This document shows positions 1 through 14,198 of a DNA stretch of 64,000 nucleotides, piece after piece. Under the pieces are notes generated by a model, which saw only the letters and a list, made by a program, of their open reading frames with translations, was not told where the DNA came from and did not search any database. The translations under genes were made by a program, and so were the position numbers. Origin of the DNA: Scylla paramamosain (Eukaryota > Arthropoda > Malacostraca > Decapoda > Portunidae); contig NC_087151.1 of NCBI RefSeq assembly GCF_035594125.1, positions 23,436,331 through 23,500,330 of the forward strand, read 5' to 3'. Position 1 is the stretch's first letter, and every line of letters begins with the position of its first letter.

Positions 1-3000
1 ATGAACATTAAAAACATTCATAAGAAACGTTTGCGGTAATATTATTTAGTTTTCCCTTATTAGTTGATTTGCATGTGTTTAACCAATATAGACTGAAAAA
101 CTGTCAAAACACATGTTTTTGGTACCTAATAATACTCTTTTTTGATAAAGTTCTTCTCTTTCTCCATTAAGAATACTTTCCATCTGTTTTAGCGTATTGA
201 AAAACACTCACAAGAAAAGTTTTTGGGTAATGTTGTTTTCTTTTTCAGTATGGTGTGCTTTGCCTGGACTTTGGCATTTTGATACCTAAGAAGTTCAAAA
301 ACACTTATAATACAGATTTTAGTAATATAGTTGTGTTTTTTTTCATATAAGTATCTTTATATGCCTTTTGGCGTTTTGATATTTAAAATGGTGAATAAGT
401 CTCATAATACACGTTTTTGGTAATCTTGTACTTTTCCTCAATATTATTTAAGTGTTTACCTGATACCTAAGAAAAACAAAAACACTCATAACGCCCGTTT
501 ATGATTATATCGTTTCGTTTTATTATGTTGATTTTTTTACATGAGTTTTTGCGTTCTTGGACCTAACAAACTATAAAACACTAAAATGCCTAAAATAGTC
601 AGTGAGACTCGTAATACACGGTTTTAGTAATAATTATTTGCTTTTCAATATAGAGTAATACTTATTTGTTTTAGCGTCTCAGCACCTAAGAACCTCATAA
701 AGAACCCTCATAAAACATGCTTGTGGAAATACCGTTTAGTTTCCTCATAACGGCTTAATTTACAAATGTTGAGGCGTTTTGGTATATAATGAATTGAAAA
801 AAATATTTAAAACACTCATTTTTGGCAATATTGTTCTGTCCCTCCGGACATGCATTTTAGAGTTTTAGTATGTAAGAAGCTCAAAAGCACTCAAAAGATA
901 CGATTATCATAATGATGTTAGTTTTACCATATCAGGTGTTTTCCATGCTTTTTAGCGTTTTGATGCCCAATATGCTCAAAACAGGCAAATGACACACTTC
1001 TGGTAATGTCGTTTCATCTCCCCATATAGGGTGCTTTAAATGTATCGTTTCGTTTTATTATGTTGGTTACTTTACATGAGTTTTTGCCTTCTTGGACCTA
1101 AGAAACTATAAAACACTTAAAACATACATTATTGGAAATTATCTGTTTCTCCAGAAAATGTTTTTTGTATACATTTTGGCGTTTTTGTACCTAAAATAGC
1201 CAATGAGACTCATAATACACGCTTTTAGTAATATGTTTTGGTACATAAGAAGCTCAAAAACACTCAATAAACAGTTTATTTGTGAAGCTATTCTGTTTCT
1301 CCATGAGGGGTATTCTTCATGTCTTTTAGCATTTTGCTACGTAAAAGCTGAAGAAAATTCAGAAACCACGTTTTTTACAATGTTGTCTTTTTTTCCAATA
1401 TAATATGCTTTGCAAGCGCTTTGGCGCTTTTCTATCTAACAAGTTAAAAAACAGTCATAATGCTGATGTTTGGTAATGTGGATGTGTTTCTTAATAAAGG
1501 ATTCTTTGTATGCATTTTGAAGATTTCGTAACTAACATGGTGAGTAATATTCATAATAAATGTTTTCTCTATGTTGTTTTGTTTCCCAATATAGAGGACT
1601 ATTTTCGTGTTTTAGCGTTCTGATATTTAACAAAAATAAATTAATTAATAAAAGTAAATAAATAAATAAATAAAAATAAATAAAATAAAATAAAATAATG
1701 TAAAAAAAATAAATAAATTATACTGGTTGGTGACTATGTCGTTTCGTTTCCCTATATTGGCTACTTTGCATGTGTTTTGGCGTTTTTGTACCTAACAAAG
1801 TGAAAAAAAATATAAAAAAAAACAAGTTTTTGGAAATATTGTCATGTTTCTCTCCATTAGGTGTTCATTGTATGCATTTTGGCGTTTCGATACGTAACAC
1901 GGTGAATCACATTTATAATAAACATATTTTTCATTTATTTATTTATTTTTTTCCAATACTGAGTATTATTCATATCTTTTAGTATTTCAGCACCAAAGAA
2001 GTTTAAAAACATTCATAAGATCCCCAGATTGGCTAATTGCCATGTTGCCATATTTCCATGGCGATTTGCTACCTAATATACTAAAAAAACACTCAAAATA
2101 CACGTTTTTGGTAATGTCCTTTTGTTCCTTCAGTAGGGATGTTTTCATGTATCTTAGAGTTTTGGTACATAAGAAGTCCAATAACACTCAAAAGACAAGA
2201 TTCTGATATTTTTGTTTGGTTTTCTAATATATAGTGTTCATGATTCTTAGCGGTTTGCTGCCTAATATTCTGAAAAAAAAAAAAAACACGGAGACGACAC
2301 GTTTCTGGTAATGTCATTTAATTACCCATAATGCATGCTTTGCATGCATTTTGGCGTTTTATTACCTAAAAAAAAAAAAAAAAACACTAAAAACACACAT
2401 TTTTGATGAAGTTCTTTTTCTCCATAAAGGATGTTTTACGTGTATTTTAGTGTTTTCGTACGTTATAAGCAAAAAAATAGTCAAAAGCCACGTTTTTTGG
2501 TAATGTTTTCTTTTCCAAAATAATGTGCTTTAAATGTTGTTTGAAGTTTTCGTATCTAACAAGATAAAGAAAAAAAAAATCAAAATACACTTTTTTGATG
2601 TTTTTTTTTTCATAATAGGTGTTTTACATGCGTTTTACCGTTTTGGTACTTAGGAAGCTGAAAAAAAGAGCCATGTTTTTAGTGATATTATTTTCCGAAA
2701 TAGTGTGCTTTGCATGATACAGGTTTTTGAAAATATAGTTTTCTTTTTTAATAAACGGTTCTTTGTATGTGTATTGGCGTTTTGGTACCTAACATGGTAA
2801 ATAAGACAATACATGTTTTTTTTTTTTTTTTTCTCAATATAGGGTACTATTCAAGTGTTTTAGCATTCTGATGGTAAGAACATCAAAAACACTCATAATT
2901 TACGTTTTTGATTATATCGTTTCGTTTCCCTCTTTCGGGTACTTTACATGTGTTTTGGGTTTTGGTAGCTAATAAATAACACTTTAAATACACGTTTTTA

Positions 3001-6000
3001 GAAATGTTGTTCTCTATCTCTAGAAAAGGTTCTTTTTATGTATTTTGGTGTTTTGATACTTAACATGATGGAACACACTCATAATACTCGTCTTTGGTAA
3101 TGATTTTTTTTTCTTTTTAAGATAGAGAAATATTCATATGTTTTAGAGATTCAGCACCTATGAACCTTAAAAAAAGCACTCATAAGACACGTTTCCGGTA
3201 ATATTTTTTAGTTTCCCCATACTAGCATATGTTTAGGCGTTTTGTTATCTAATGAACTGAAAAAAAAGAAAAAAACACTAATGGTAATGTTATGTTCCTC
3301 TTGAAAGAGTGTTTTGTATGCATTTTTAGAATTTTGGTACGTAAGAAGCTCAAAAACACAAAAGTCATGATTTTAGTAATATTGTTTACAGAGTTCCTAT
3401 ATTGGATGTTTTCCATGATTTTTAGCAATTTTGTGCTTTATATGCTCAAAAACACGCAAATAACACGTTTTTGGTAAAAGCGTTTAATTACCCTACATAA
3501 GGTGTTTTGGTTCTTAAGAAGCTGAAAAAAACCCAAGATTTAGGTTTTTGGTAATGTATTATTTTCTATTATAGTGTGCTTTAAATGCTCTGATGCGTTT
3601 TGATATGTAACAATTTCAGTCTTAATACAGATTTTTGGTAATGTAAAAGTGTTTCTTCATATATATTTCATTGCATATATTTTGTCGTTTTGGTACCTAA
3701 TATGGTGAATAGAACTCAATATACGTTTTTGTTAAATTTGTACTGTTTCTCATTATAGGGGACAATTCACGTGTTTTAGTGTTTTGATACCTTAGAACAT
3801 AAAAAAAAAAAACACTCATAATACACGTTTGTGATTATATCGTTTCGTTTCACTATACAGGCTACGTTGCATGTGTTTGGTAATTTGGTACCTAAAAAAC
3901 TCAAAAATACTTAAAACACACGTTTTTTTTTTAAATGTTCTGTTTCTCCAGAAACTGTTATATGGCGTTTTGGTATTTAACATAGCTAATGACACTCACA
4001 ATACACGTTTTTTGGTAATGAAGTTATGTTGCCTCAATATAGAGTAATATTCATATGCTTTAGCGTTTCACCTCATAAGAACCTTAAACACTCATAAGAC
4101 ATGTTTGTGGTAACATCGATTAGTGTCCCCATATAGGCTACTTTGCATCTAAAACGCACCTTTTAATAATGCTTTTCTGCTTCTACAGAACGATTTTTAG
4201 AGCTTTTCAGAGTGTTGTTATGTAAGATAAGATGTTATGTAAGATGATGAAAACACTCAAACGACAAGATTTTTGTAATGTTGTTTAGATTTCTCATAAA
4301 GGTAGTTTTCCATGCTTTTTACCGTTTGAGTTCAAGACTAATATGATGAAAAACACGCAAAATAAACGTTTCTTGTATTGTCCTTTTATTAGGGTGTTTT
4401 GCATGCATTTTGGCGTTTTGGTATCTGACAAGCTAAAAAATACACAAAATACATTTTTTGATGATGTTCTTTTTCATTCATAGTAACGGGTGTTTTCAAT
4501 ATGTTTTAACGTTTTGGCCCGTAGAAGCACTCAAAAGCCGCGTTTTTGGATTTTTTTTTTTCCATATATAGTGTGCTTTGCATGCACTTGACGTTTTGGT
4601 ACCTAACAAGTTTAAAAACAGGATTTTGGTAATAGAGTTATCTTTTTTCAAATAAGTTTTTTTTTGTATGCATTTTGGCGTTTTAATGTCTAACGGGGTG
4701 AGAAAGACTCACAATACACATTTTTTTTCTATAATATTGTTGTTTCTGAATATAGAGTACTATTCACGTGTTTCAGCATTTTGATACCTAAGAACATCTA
4801 AAACTCTCATAATACATGTTTGTGATTTTTATCGTTTCGTTTTCCTATATTGGCTAATTTTCATGTTTTTTGGCATTTTGGTACCTAGCATACTGCAAAA
4901 AAAAAAAAAAAAGAAAAAAAAAATGTTTTTGAATTTTTTCTGTTTCCTTACATAGGGTTCTTTGTATGTATTTTGATATTTTGGTACCTTATATGGTGAA
5001 TCACACTTATAATACACGTTTTTGGTGATGATGTTCTTTTCTCAATATTACTAATAATTAATATTAATTAAAATTAATAATATTAATATGTTTTGGCGCT
5101 TCAGCCCCTCAGAATCTTTAAACACTCATAAGGCATGTTTGTGGTGATATATTCTATTTTCCCTATATTGGCTACTTTTGATGTGTTTTAGAGTTTTGGT
5201 ACCTAATAAACTAAAAAAAAAAAGAAAAAGTGCTCAAAACACACTTTATGGTAATGTTGTTCTCTTGCTCCAGAAAAGGTGTTTTGTATACTTTTTAGAG
5301 TTTGGGTAGATTAGAAGCTGAAAAACACTAATAAGACACGATTTTGGTAATAGCACTTTTTTCCTTTATAGGATTTTTTTCCATGCTTTCCAACGTTTTG
5401 GTTCCTAATATACTAAAAAACACGCAAATGACACATTTCTGATAATGTTATAGCATTGTCCAATATAAGGTGCTTTGTATGCATTTTGACATTTTGGAAC
5501 CTAAAAAGCTAAAAAAAAATACTCAAAAGACACTATTTTCAAATAATTTATGTTTCTACATGGAAGGTGATTTGCATGCGTTTTAGTGTTTTAGTACGTA
5601 AATTGAAAAAAGTCAAAAGCTCCGTTTTTGGTAATGTTCTTTTATTTTGCAATATAGTGTACTTTGTATGCAGTTTCACGTTTTGGTACCTCACAAGTTT
5701 AAAAAGTCATAATGTAGTTGTTTCTTCATATATTGTCATTTTATATATTTTAGCGTTTTGGCACCTAATATGGTGAATAAGACTCAAAATACACATTTTG
5801 CTAATGATGTTCTGTTTTTCAATATAAAGTTATATTAATTTGTTTTAGCGTTAAGCACTTAAGAATCTAAAAACACTCATAAGACACGTTTGTCATAAAA
5901 TCATTTAATTTCAAAATAATGACCACTTTGTTTTATTACCTAATAAACTGCAAAATGCTCAAAACACACGTTTTTGGTATTGTTGATCTGTTGCTTCATA

Positions 6001-6335
6001 AAGGGTGTTTCATATGGATTTTAGAGATTTGGTTTGTTAGAAGCTCAGAAACATTAAAGTGACACGATTTTTGTAATATTGTTTATCTTTCTTAAATAGG
6101 TTTTTTTTCCCATGTTTATTCATTTATTTATTTATTTTTATAGTTTTGTGCGTAATATGCTCAATAACACGCAAATGACACGTTTCTGGTATGTTGTTTC
6201 CTTACCCAATATAGGGTGCTAAGAATGCATTTTGATGTTTTGGTATCTAACACGCTCAAAAACACTCAAAATACACATTTTGGATGTTGTTCTGTTTTTT
6301 TTTTTTTTTTCTATTAAGCGGTGTTTTGCATGCGA
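1..6335 (+). repeat. Diverged AT-rich satellite array, plus orientation (older class)
   Basis: The whole stretch consists of roughly 90-100 bp monomers sharing the words TTTTGGCGTTTTGG, TACCTAA, CACTCATAATACACG and TTTTTGGTAATG. Neighbouring monomers differ strongly, but variant types recur. A monomer with 'CAGCACCTAAGAACCTTAAA'-like sequence appears near 670, 3150, 4065, 5105 and 5850. One with 'CCATGCTTTTTAGCGTTTTG' appears near 935, 3410, 4310, 5385 and 6110. This suggests a higher-order period of roughly 0.7-1.0 kb, more decayed than in the right half of the window. An A-rich (AAAT)n patch lies at about 1630-1720. Short ORFs here are chance. No gene is visible. Confidence 0.9.
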
Positions 6336-8031
6336 GGCTGTTGTCTTTAACGTTCGAGAATAGAGTGTAAAAAAAGGTGTCTGCTCTAACCTCTTAAACT
6401 ACTGCACTCTTGCTTTAATTTCCTGTATCTCTGAAGTTTTGAATATATCCTGAATAGGAAGATTTTTAAACATCTATCATTTCACGACCATACATGTGAT
6501 CGCCAGTATGGGTTCAGTCATGGCCGCTCTACTGGCCATCCTTACTGAGTCTTGGTCATCTTTTTTTTAAGGATTTTGTGAAATTTTCGCTGTTGCCTAA
6601 GAAATATCAAAAAGGTTTTGACAGAATATGGCACGATCTTTAATTTCCAAACTACCTTCCTACCTACTTACCTTCTATCCTTTTCTCTGTAATTTCACCT
6701 CAAATGTCCTTTCTGTCCGTTTTATTGTTGCTGTTGTAGGCGGAGACTATTCTTCTCCTAAGTCTACGTATTAACAGTGGTGTTCCTATTATTCATTAAT
6801 GATCTAAGACAAAATTCTTGTCATATCCACTCCTACGCTGATACCACTATGTACTTTCTTACGTCTTTTCGTAGACGTCCAACCCTTTAGAAGCTAAACA
6901 GCTCACGTCGGGAAGCCACACTACGCCAGACTTCTAATTTCTTTAAAATTTTTGTTTGGGGTAGAGTAATGCCTCAAAAACTCAATTCCTTCATATATCA
7001 ACTTAACAGAGCGTTCCAGATAACTATCCTCTCTTTTTTATTGACACTCAGGTGTCCCCTGCTGCTACATTGAACTTCCTCTGTCTGTCTTTCATTAATA
7101 ATCTAAGCTGGAAACTTCACATCTCATCTCTAGCTAAAACAGCTTATATGAAGTTAGGCATTCAGAGTCGTCACCGCCAGTTTTTCTCACCCAACACAAA
7201 CAAATTATGTTTGAGTTCCCCAAAAATGGTACTCAAACGAGCAATGGTACTCAAACGAGTGGTCATATCCCTCACCTACTTTTGACATTCAGTACCGTTG
7301 TTGAATCTAGTTTTAACTTAAACGATCAGATAAAACTAGATTTAACTAGTTAAACTTTGATATTTCTAGTTATATCAAACACATTAAGGTATAACTAGTA
7401 TTGCCTAGGTAATACTAGTTGTTCACCAACACATTGAAAATACCTAGTTAAAACTAGTTTTGACTGATTCCGGGTTTTGACTGTAACATATAATTTATAT
7501 ACTATCATAAGCTGCTGACCATGTACATATAGAGGGCCATTATCAATCCATGTAAGAAGTTCCAACCATGTATAGGATCCACTCATACCGCTCTTTTAGA
7601 CAGGGTGAAATAAAAAGTTTCTCGTCCTATCAATTACTCTAACTGACTGTCTTCAGCCCTTCTCTCATCGCTGCAATGTTGCATCTCTTGATATCTTCTA
7701 ATGCTATTTTCACGCTAACTGCTATTAAGATCTTACTGACTGCATGCCTCCTCTCCTCCCGCGGCCTTGCTGTACAAAACTTTATACTTTCTCTCACCCC
7801 TATTCTGTCCATCTCTCTAATGCAAGATTACCAGTATTCTGAGTCATTCATCACTGAAACTCTCTGCCTGCTTATGTATTTCCTTCCTCCTATGACTTGA
7901 ACTCTTTCAAAGTAGGCTTTAAGACACTATCCTCCATTTTTTGGATGATTCTTTTTGACCTCGGTTTGGGAACTGGCACTCAAGTGGGCGTTTTTCGAAC
8001 TTTTGATTGCCCTTGACCAGTGTCACTCTTA

Positions 8032-8074
<43 letters not shown>
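6333..8074 (+). mobile_element. LINE (non-LTR retrotransposon) fragment, 5'-truncated, with poly(A) tail
   Basis: From about 6333 the sequence follows the same LINE found elsewhere in the window (11005-13487, 22277-23127, 46930-54860, 62013-64000), starting within the reverse transcriptase. Recognisable pieces are the '...DRQYGF...GRST' region (about 6500-6540), a degraded YADD region (about 6830-6860), the thumb/C-terminal region (about 6960-7190) and the 3' part (7510-8030). It ends with the shared 3' word GCCCTTGACCAGTGTCA followed by a 40 bp A tract. Many stops and frameshifts are present, so it is dead. The A tail and 5' truncation are typical of target-primed reverse transcription. It is interrupted by a foreign block at 7193-7509. 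Confidence 0.85.
7193..7509. other. AT-rich insert rich in CTAG palindromes inside the LINE
   Basis: Comparison with the other LINE copies shows that about 316 bp is foreign. LINE sequence stops after 'TTTTTCTCACCC' and resumes at 'AGCTGCTGACC'. The insert has an 18 bp direct duplication (TGGTACTCAAACGAG core, twice at about 7226-7260), a near-perfect 28 bp palindrome at 7393-7420 (ACTAGTATT arms around CCTAGG) and further AACTAGTT-type palindromes. It has no coding capacity. It could be a small foldback/MITE-like element or a SINE remnant. No clear target-site duplication is seen. Confidence 0.5.
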
Positions 8075-8077
<3 letters not shown>

Positions 8078-8127
8078 ACGACAACATCAACAACAAAAAC
8101 AACAACAACGACGACAACAACAACAGC

Positions 8128-8160
<33 letters not shown>

Positions 8161-8216
8161 AACAACAACAACAACAACAACAACAGTAATAGTATCAACA
8201 AAGAACGTCATCATTA
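8035..8216 (+). repeat. Poly(A) 40-mer followed by (AAC)n microsatellite
   Basis: An uninterrupted A tract (8035-8074) is the LINE tail. It is followed by imperfect (AAC)n with AGC/AAT interruptions to about 8195. A plausible origin is expansion of the LINE tail into a microsatellite. Poly-K, poly-N and poly-T reading frames here are artefacts of the repeat. Confidence 0.95.
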
Positions 8217-8475
8217 ACAACTACATTGTCATCATCAATGATAAAACATAGTTAACGAAGAAAACAACAACAAACTTAAAATGACAATAACAACAAGAGT
8301 AAAAAGAAAAAAAACTGCAAACACAACACAATTCTTGCAATGAAACGATTATTAAATCTTCCGTACCAAATAGCACACACACATACACACACACACATAT
8401 TACTGATGATAATGACAATAATAATGCCGATAAGGTACTATAATAAAATTGTAATTTAAAATTATTATTATCGTT
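8217..8475. other. Low-complexity spacer, no gene seen
   Basis: This is A-rich non-coding sequence with short (CA)n-like (8376-8398) and AAC-rich words. It shows no satellite monomers and no coding signal. Confidence 0.6.
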
Positions 8476-8483
8476 ATTACAAC

Positions 8484-8529
<46 letters not shown>

Positions 8530-8622
8530 GTAATAATAATAATAACAACAAGAGGAACAACAACAACAATACTGCTACTACTAATAATAATAATAACGAT
8601 AATAATAATAATAATAATAATG

Positions 8623-8697
<75 letters not shown>
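8476..8697 (+). repeat. (AAT)n microsatellite
   Basis: ATA/AAT trinucleotide tract with an interruption of AAC/ACT triplets at about 8545-8600. Long poly-I, poly-L and poly-V frames on the minus strand are repeat artefacts. Confidence 0.95.
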
Positions 8698-9862
<1,165 letters not shown>

Positions 9863-9867
9863 TTTTA

Positions 9868-11004
9868 AAAAAGCATGGAATCTATTTTATATTGGAATAC
9901 AAAACAATACTGCCAAAAACGTATCTTTTCAGTGTTTGTGAGCTTTTTGCGTACTGAAACGCTAAATCGAATGCCAAAAAAAAAAATAAAATAAAATTAT
10001 TGCGGAACAGAATAACATTACCAAAAACGTCTTTTTGAGATTCTTACCTACAACAGAAACGGCAAAATGCATGAAAAATACACGGTATGGGAAACGATAC
10101 GATATTACAAGAAACATGTATTACAAGTGTTTCTGAATTTCTTAGATACCAAAACGGTAAAACGCGTGAATAGCACTTTCTATTTACTAGAAAAGAACAG
10201 CATTGACAGATATATCTTTTTTATTTATTTATTTATTTATTCTTTACGTTGTTTTGTATCAAAACGACAAAATGGATGCAAAACACTCCTTATGGAAAAA
10301 CAAAAGGGCATTACGAGAAACGTGTGTTTTTGAGCTATTTAACTACCAAAACTCTAAAATGTGTTAATAGTACCCTATATGGTGAAACAAAACTACATTA
10401 TCAAAAACGCTTATTTTGAATGATTCTTTTTTCACATTGTTAGGTACCAAAGGGACAAAATGCATTTAAAGCACTCTGTATGGGGAAATGAAATGACATT
10501 ACAAGAAACATTTCTTTAGAGTGTTTATGAGCTCGTTAGGCATCAAAATGCTATAATGCATGGAAAGCACTCTATATTGGAATATAAAAGCACATTACGA
10601 AAAGCGTGCCTTTTGAGTGGTTTTGAGCTTCTTATGTATCAGATCGCTAAAATACATACTAAACATCCATTGTGGAGAAACAGAATAACATTACAAAAAA
10701 TGTGTGTTTATATGGTGAAACAAAACGACATTACCTGAAACGTGTATTATTGTTTTTGACATTCTCAGGTACTAATATCCTAAAACGCGTAAATAACAAT
10801 CCATATGTAGAAACTGATCAACATTACCAAAAGCGTGTATTTAGGTATTTTTCACGTTGTTAGGTACCAAAACTCCAAAATTCCTATATACCCCATATAA
10901 AGTGATTTCACTTTTTATGGGGAAAGGAAACGTTACCAGAAAAGTATCTGTTTTAGTGTTTTAGGCAACAAAACGCTAAAATGCTTAGAAAGCACCCTAG
11001 TAGC
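9868..11004 (-). repeat. Satellite array in minus orientation
   Basis: The satellite words appear as reverse complements here (ACCAAAACGCTAAAATGC, CATTACCAAAAACG, CCCTATATGG). Monomer types match the younger class of the right half of the window. No genes. Confidence 0.9.
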
Positions 11005-13487
11005 TGGGTGGGAAGAAAAAAAAAAAAACTGGCAGAGACGTCTCAGAACACCTAACTTCATAGAAGCAGTTTTAGCTAGATATGAGATGTCAAGTTTCCA
11101 CTTTAGATTATAAGGAAAGGACAGACCGAAAATGTTCAGTGTAGAAGGGGGAACAGTTAAGTGTCACTGAAGAAGAGGGTGTCGAGTTGATTGGAGGAAT
11201 TTAGTTTTTGAGGCATTGAACAATACTAAGTTTGTTCTGCCCTAATCAGAAAAAAAAAAAAAAAAAAAAACTGTAGACAGGTGTTCTGTGGCTTCCCTGC
11301 GTGAAACGTTTATGTCCTGAAGTGTTGGACGTCTATGAAAAGATGTGGAAAAGTGCAGGGTGGTATCATCAGCGTAGGAGAGGATAGGACAAGAAGTTTG
11401 GTTTAGAAGGTCATTGATGAATAATAAGGAGAGAGTGGGTGATAGGACAGAACCCTGAGGAACACCACTGTTAATAGATTTAGGAGAAGAACAGCCATCG
11501 TCTACCACAGCAGCAATAGAATGGTCAGAAAGGAAACTTGACATGAAGTTACAGAGAGAAGGATAGAAGCCATAGAAGGATAGTTTGGAAATAAAAGCTT
11601 TGTGCCAAATTCTATCAAAAGCTTTTCATATATCCAAGGCAACAGCAAGAGTTTCACCAAAATCTCTAAAAGAGGATGACCAAGACTCAGTAAAGAAAGC
11701 CAGATCACCAGTAGAGCGGCCTTGACTGAACCCATACTGGCGATCAGACAGAAGGTTGTTTAAGAATCTTCATGTTCAGATAAAAGGTTGTGAAGTAATT
11801 GATGTTTAAGAATCTTCCTGTTGAGGATAGATTAGAAAAACTTTAGATAGGCAGGAAATTAAAACAATAGGATGGCAGTTTGAGGGATTAGAACGGTCAC
11901 CCTTTTTAAGAACAGGCTGAATGTAGGCAAATTTCCAGCAAGAAGGAAAGGTAGATGTTGACAGACAGAGCTGATAGAGTTTGACTAGGCAAGGTGCAAG
12001 CACGGAGGCACAGTTTAGGAGAACAATAGGAGGGACCCCATCACGTCCATAGGCCTTCTAAGGGTTTAGGCAAGCACGGAAAGCATCATTGCGAAGAATT
12101 TCAATGTGAAGCATGAAGTAGTCAGAGAATGGAGGAGAGGGAGGAACTAGCCATGTATCGTCCAAGGTATAGTTTTTAGCAAAGGTTTGAGCGAAGAGTT
12201 CAGCTTTAGAGATAGATGTGATAGCAGTGGTGCCATCCGGTTGAAATAAAGGAGGGAAAGAAGAGGAAGCAAAATTATTGGAGATATTTTGGGCTATATG
12301 GCAGAAGTCTCGAGGGAAGTTAGATTTTGAAAGATTTTGACACTTTCTGTTAATGAAGGAGTATTTTTGGGTAGTTGGAGAACAGACTTGGCATGGTTCC
12401 GGGCAGAAATATAAAGTGCATGAGATTTTGGTGATGGAAGGCTTAAGTACCTTTTATGGGCCAACTATCTATCATGTATAGCACGAGAACAAGCTGTGTT
12501 AAACCAAGGTTTGGAAAGTTTAGGTCGAGAAAAAGAGTGAGGAAGGTATGTCTCCATGACAGACACTATCATCTCTGTTATGCGCTCGGCACATAAAGAT
12601 GGGTCTCTGACACGGAAGCAGTAGTCATTCCAAGGAAAATCAGCAAAATACCTCCTCATGTTCCTCAACTAGCAGAGGCAAAACGCCAGAGACACCTTCG
12701 CTTAGGGGGATCCTGAGGAGAGATTGGAGCGATAGGACAAGATACAGATATGAGATTGTGATCGGAGGAGCCCAACGGAGAAGAGAGGGTGACAGCATAT
12801 GGAGAAGGATTAGAGGAAAGAAGTTGAGGAAAAGATCAAGAATGTTAGGCGTATCTCCAAAACGGTCAGGAATACGAGTAGGGTGTTGCACCAATTGCTC
12901 TAGGTCGTGGAGGATAGCAGATTGAAGGCTAGTTCACCAGGATGGTCAGTGAAGGGAGAGGAAAGCCAAAGCTGGTGGTGAACATTGATGTGTCCAAGAA
13001 TGGGGATCTCTGCAAAAGGGAAGAGAGTCAGAATATGCTTCACTTTGGAAGTTAAGTAGTCAAAGAATTTCTTGTAGTCAGAGGAGTTAGGTGAGATTTA
13101 TACAGCACAGCTGAATTTAGTTTGAGAGTGACTCTGAAGTCGTAGCCAGATGGTAGAAAACTCAGAAGATTCAAGAGCGTGGGCACGAGAGCAGGTTATG
13201 TCGTTTCGCACATAAACGCAACATCCAGCTTTGAATTGAAAATGAGGATAGAGAAAGTAGGAGGGAACAGAAAAAGGGCCTACTGTCACTTACCTCAGAT
13301 TCCTGATTTTCATTGACGAAAAGAAGATGAGGTTTAGAAGAGGAGAGGTGGTGTTCTACAGATTGAAAATTAGATCTTAGACCGCGAATGTTGCAAAAGT
13401 TAATGAAGAAAAAGTTGAGGGGGGGTGTCAAGATATTTAGGGTCATTATCAGAAGAGCAGTCCGCCCTGGGGACATTTGTGGCTCAA
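11005..13487 (-). mobile_element. LINE copy truncated at both ends
   Basis: On the minus strand, endonuclease-type sequence (13476-12900; 'FINFCNIRGLRSNFQSVEHH') is followed by reverse transcriptase (about 12060-11240; 'FAYIQPVLKKGDRSNPSN', 'GVPQGSVLSP', 'SYADDTTLHF') and a short piece of the C-terminal region. It begins just after the region coding the first ~20 residues of the protein and stops abruptly at 11005, so both ends are missing. There are numerous frameshifts and stops, including a TAA in the endonuclease at about 13101 that is shared with the copy at 62013-64000. It lies in the left arm of the large inverted duplication. Confidence 0.9.
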
Positions 13488-13788
13488 AAAAACGTATCTT
13501 TTCAGTGTTCTCAGCTTGTTACATACAAAAATGCTAAATTGCATGAAAAATAATCTATTTCGGAAATTAAATGATATTAAAAGAAATGTTTATTATTAAT
13601 GTTCTTGAGCTTCTTAAGTACCAAAACGCTAAAACGCGTAAATAGCACTTTATATTGAAAAACAGAAAATTACCAAAAACGTTTGTTTTGAGCGCATTTT
13701 ACATTGTTAGATACCAAAATGCAAAACTATATACAAAGCACCTTATAGGGGGAAACGAAAAAAAATATTACGAGAAACGTGTATTATG

Positions 13789-14087
<299 letters not shown>

Positions 14088-14162
14088 AGGTAACAAAACT
14101 CTAAAATGCATGAATAACACACCATCTGAAGAAATAGAACTTTAGTAAAAGACGTTTTTTTT

Positions 14163-14198
<36 letters not shown>

